A DNA stretch of 5,386 nucleotides from an uncultured Clostridia bacterium (GTDB taxonomy: Bacteria > Bacillota > Clostridia > Oscillospirales > Acutalibacteraceae), in contig CAMFZJ010000085.1 in assembly GCA_946004305.1 (NCBI GenBank), forward strand, positions 1 to 5,386, in the 5' to 3' direction. The notes beneath the pieces were generated by a model. That model did no database searches. It had not been told where the DNA came from and saw only the letters and a program-made list of their open reading frames with translations. A program made the translations under genes and the position numbers. Numbering within the stretch: position 1 is the stretch's first letter; every line of letters starts with the position of its first letter. Positions 4,797 through 5,386 of the stretch are shown here, piece after piece.

Positions 4797-4970
4797 TTAT
4801 TTTTCGTTATGGCAGGAGCCACTCATAGGGCAGTTTGAACAACCGCATCCGCAAGAGGATTTTCCCTTTTTCTTATTTCGTACCATTGAATAAATGATTA
4901 AAAAAACTACTGCAACTATTATAAGCGAAATAATTATTGTGGCTACGTTTTGATAAATCCAAGCGAGCAT
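4797..4970 (-). CDS. FeoB-associated Cys-rich membrane protein
   Basis: This 57-residue protein starts MLAWIYQN, has one membrane segment (about 9-29, very rich in Ile/Val/Leu), then a basic stretch (RNKKKGK, 31-37). It ends in a Cys-rich tail with C40, C42, C44, C47 and C53 (CGCGCSNCPMSGSC). This layout is that of the small protein found just after feoB in many Clostridia. Its role is unproven; binding iron or helping the Fe(II) channel are the usual suggestions. The basic residues after the helix predict a cytoplasmic Cys tail. The start ATG at 4970 has a consensus AGGAGG (4978-4983) 7 bases upstream. It begins 27 bp after the feoB stop, so the two form an operon. No strong terminator is visible downstream (only TACTT/AAGTA arms at 4772-4776 and 4785-4789), so readthrough towards the XRE gene is possible. 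Confidence 0.9.
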   Translation of the reverse strand: MLAWIYQNVATIIISLIIVAVVFLIIYSMVRNKKKGKSSCGCGCSNCPMSGSCHNEK

Positions 4971-4997
4971 TTAAAAACCTCCTGTTTGCTTAACTAA

Positions 4998-5386
4998 TTA
5001 TTTTACTGCCCTAACCTTTTTATTAAGCTTTGTTGATTCCTTATAGGGCTTAAACAGCATATAAATCATACCCGCAATAAGCAGAATTGCTACCATAAGT
5101 CCAATAATATTGAGATTGCCTGTAAAGGCAGAGCCTATCTGGTTAATCATCAAGGAAATTGCGTAAGCAAATCCGCACTGATAAATAATTGCAAAAGCAG
5201 TCCATTTTGCAGAATTCATTTCACGCTTGATTGCACCGATTGCAGCAAAGCATGGAGCGCAAAGCAAATTGAATGTGAGGAATGAGAAACCGCTGACGGA
5301 AGTAAAAGCAACTGCAATATTCTGATAAACGCTTGCTTCACCGCCGCCGTAGAGAATACCGAGAGTACCTACGATATTTTCCTTTG
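4998..5386 (-). CDS. feoB: Ferrous iron transporter FeoB, C-terminal part (5' end outside window)
   Basis: The frame enters from the right edge (first full codon at 5384) and gives 128 residues to the TAA at 4998. The visible part is the end of the FeoB membrane domain: KENIVGTLGILYG at the edge, then FTSVSGFSFLTFNLLCAPCFAAIGAIKREM, named here in two overlapping pieces as SFLTFNLL and LCAPCFAAIGAIKRE. After these come the helix region around WTAFAIIYQCGFAYAIS, a last hydrophobic segment (NIIGLMVAILLIAGMIYML) and a basic tail. The Cys of LCAPC are conserved in the family. FeoB imports Fe(II) across the cytoplasmic membrane, powered or gated by an N-terminal GTPase domain that lies outside this window. 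A TTG at 5267 is not a start, since the frame and the homology continue upstream. The Cys-rich partner follows at 27 bp. Confidence 0.95.
   Translation of the reverse strand, partial: KENIVGTLGILYGGGEASVYQNIAVAFTSVSGFSFLTFNLLCAPCFAAIGAIKREMNSAKWTAFAIIYQCGFAYAISLMINQIGSAFTGNLNIIGLMVAILLIAGMIYMLFKPYKESTKLNKKVRAVK

Noticed and set aside
4738..4890. Plus-strand frame starting GTG after AAGGAG, about 50 codons
   Set aside because: Only one base separates AAGGAG from GTG, the frame lies antisense to the well-supported Cys-rich gene, and the peptide looks like no protein family.
5265..5267. TTG as a start for a short 89-residue protein
   Set aside because: The FeoB reading frame and homology continue upstream to the window edge.

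Overview
The window looks like chromosomal DNA of an AT-rich anaerobic Firmicute of the Clostridia, most likely a Ruminococcus-like member of the Oscillospiraceae. The evidence is a type I dockerin behind a Pro/Thr linker, strong AGGAGG-type ribosome binding sites, TTGnnn-N17-TATAAT promoters, a Gram-positive-type signal peptidase I, and an anaerobe's iron and superoxide gene set (FeoB with its small Cys-rich partner, and a desulfoferrodoxin domain). The species call is an inference from gene content only.

Layout, left to right. (1) 1-460 (+): the C-terminal end of a secreted dockerin protein whose start lies outside the window, with seven 24-bp repeats encoding TTPPETQP-type units, followed by a strong terminator (484-518). 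(2) 461-927: no intact gene. It holds a small minus-strand reading frame of about 62 codons broken by a one-base frameshift (606-793, with an excellent ribosome binding site) and a hairpin terminator (834-864). (3) 928-2340 (-): a two-gene operon, a TtcA-type Fe-S tRNA thiolase followed 18 bp later by signal peptidase I. (4) 2341-2467: a divergent promoter region. (5) 2468-2905 (+): an Rrf2/IscR-like regulator with three Cys, whose promoter carries a near-perfect palindrome between -35 and -10. (6) 2906-3040: an intergenic stretch of unusual composition, then a bidirectional terminator shared with the next gene. (7) 3041-3895 (-): a DegV/FakB-family fatty-acid-binding protein with its own promoter. 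(8) 4063-4656 (-): an XRE helix-turn-helix regulator fused to a complete desulfoferrodoxin-like domain, with a promoter whose -10 box sits inside an inverted repeat. (9) 4797-4970 (-): a 57-residue FeoB-associated Cys-rich membrane protein. (10) 4998-5386 (-): the C-terminal part of FeoB, running off the right edge.

Working together: the right half reads as an iron/redox neighbourhood. FeoB and its partner import Fe(II). Next to them is a predicted transcription factor with desulfoferrodoxin iron sites, which may sense iron, superoxide or another oxidant. Further left, an IscR-like Fe-S sensor is divergent from a tRNA-modifying enzyme of an Fe-S family. The most unusual item is the XRE-desulfoferrodoxin fusion. 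All nine metal ligands are kept, but the Glu-Lys pair that helps superoxide reductases turn over is replaced by Asp-Asn, which would suit a sensor better than an enzyme.
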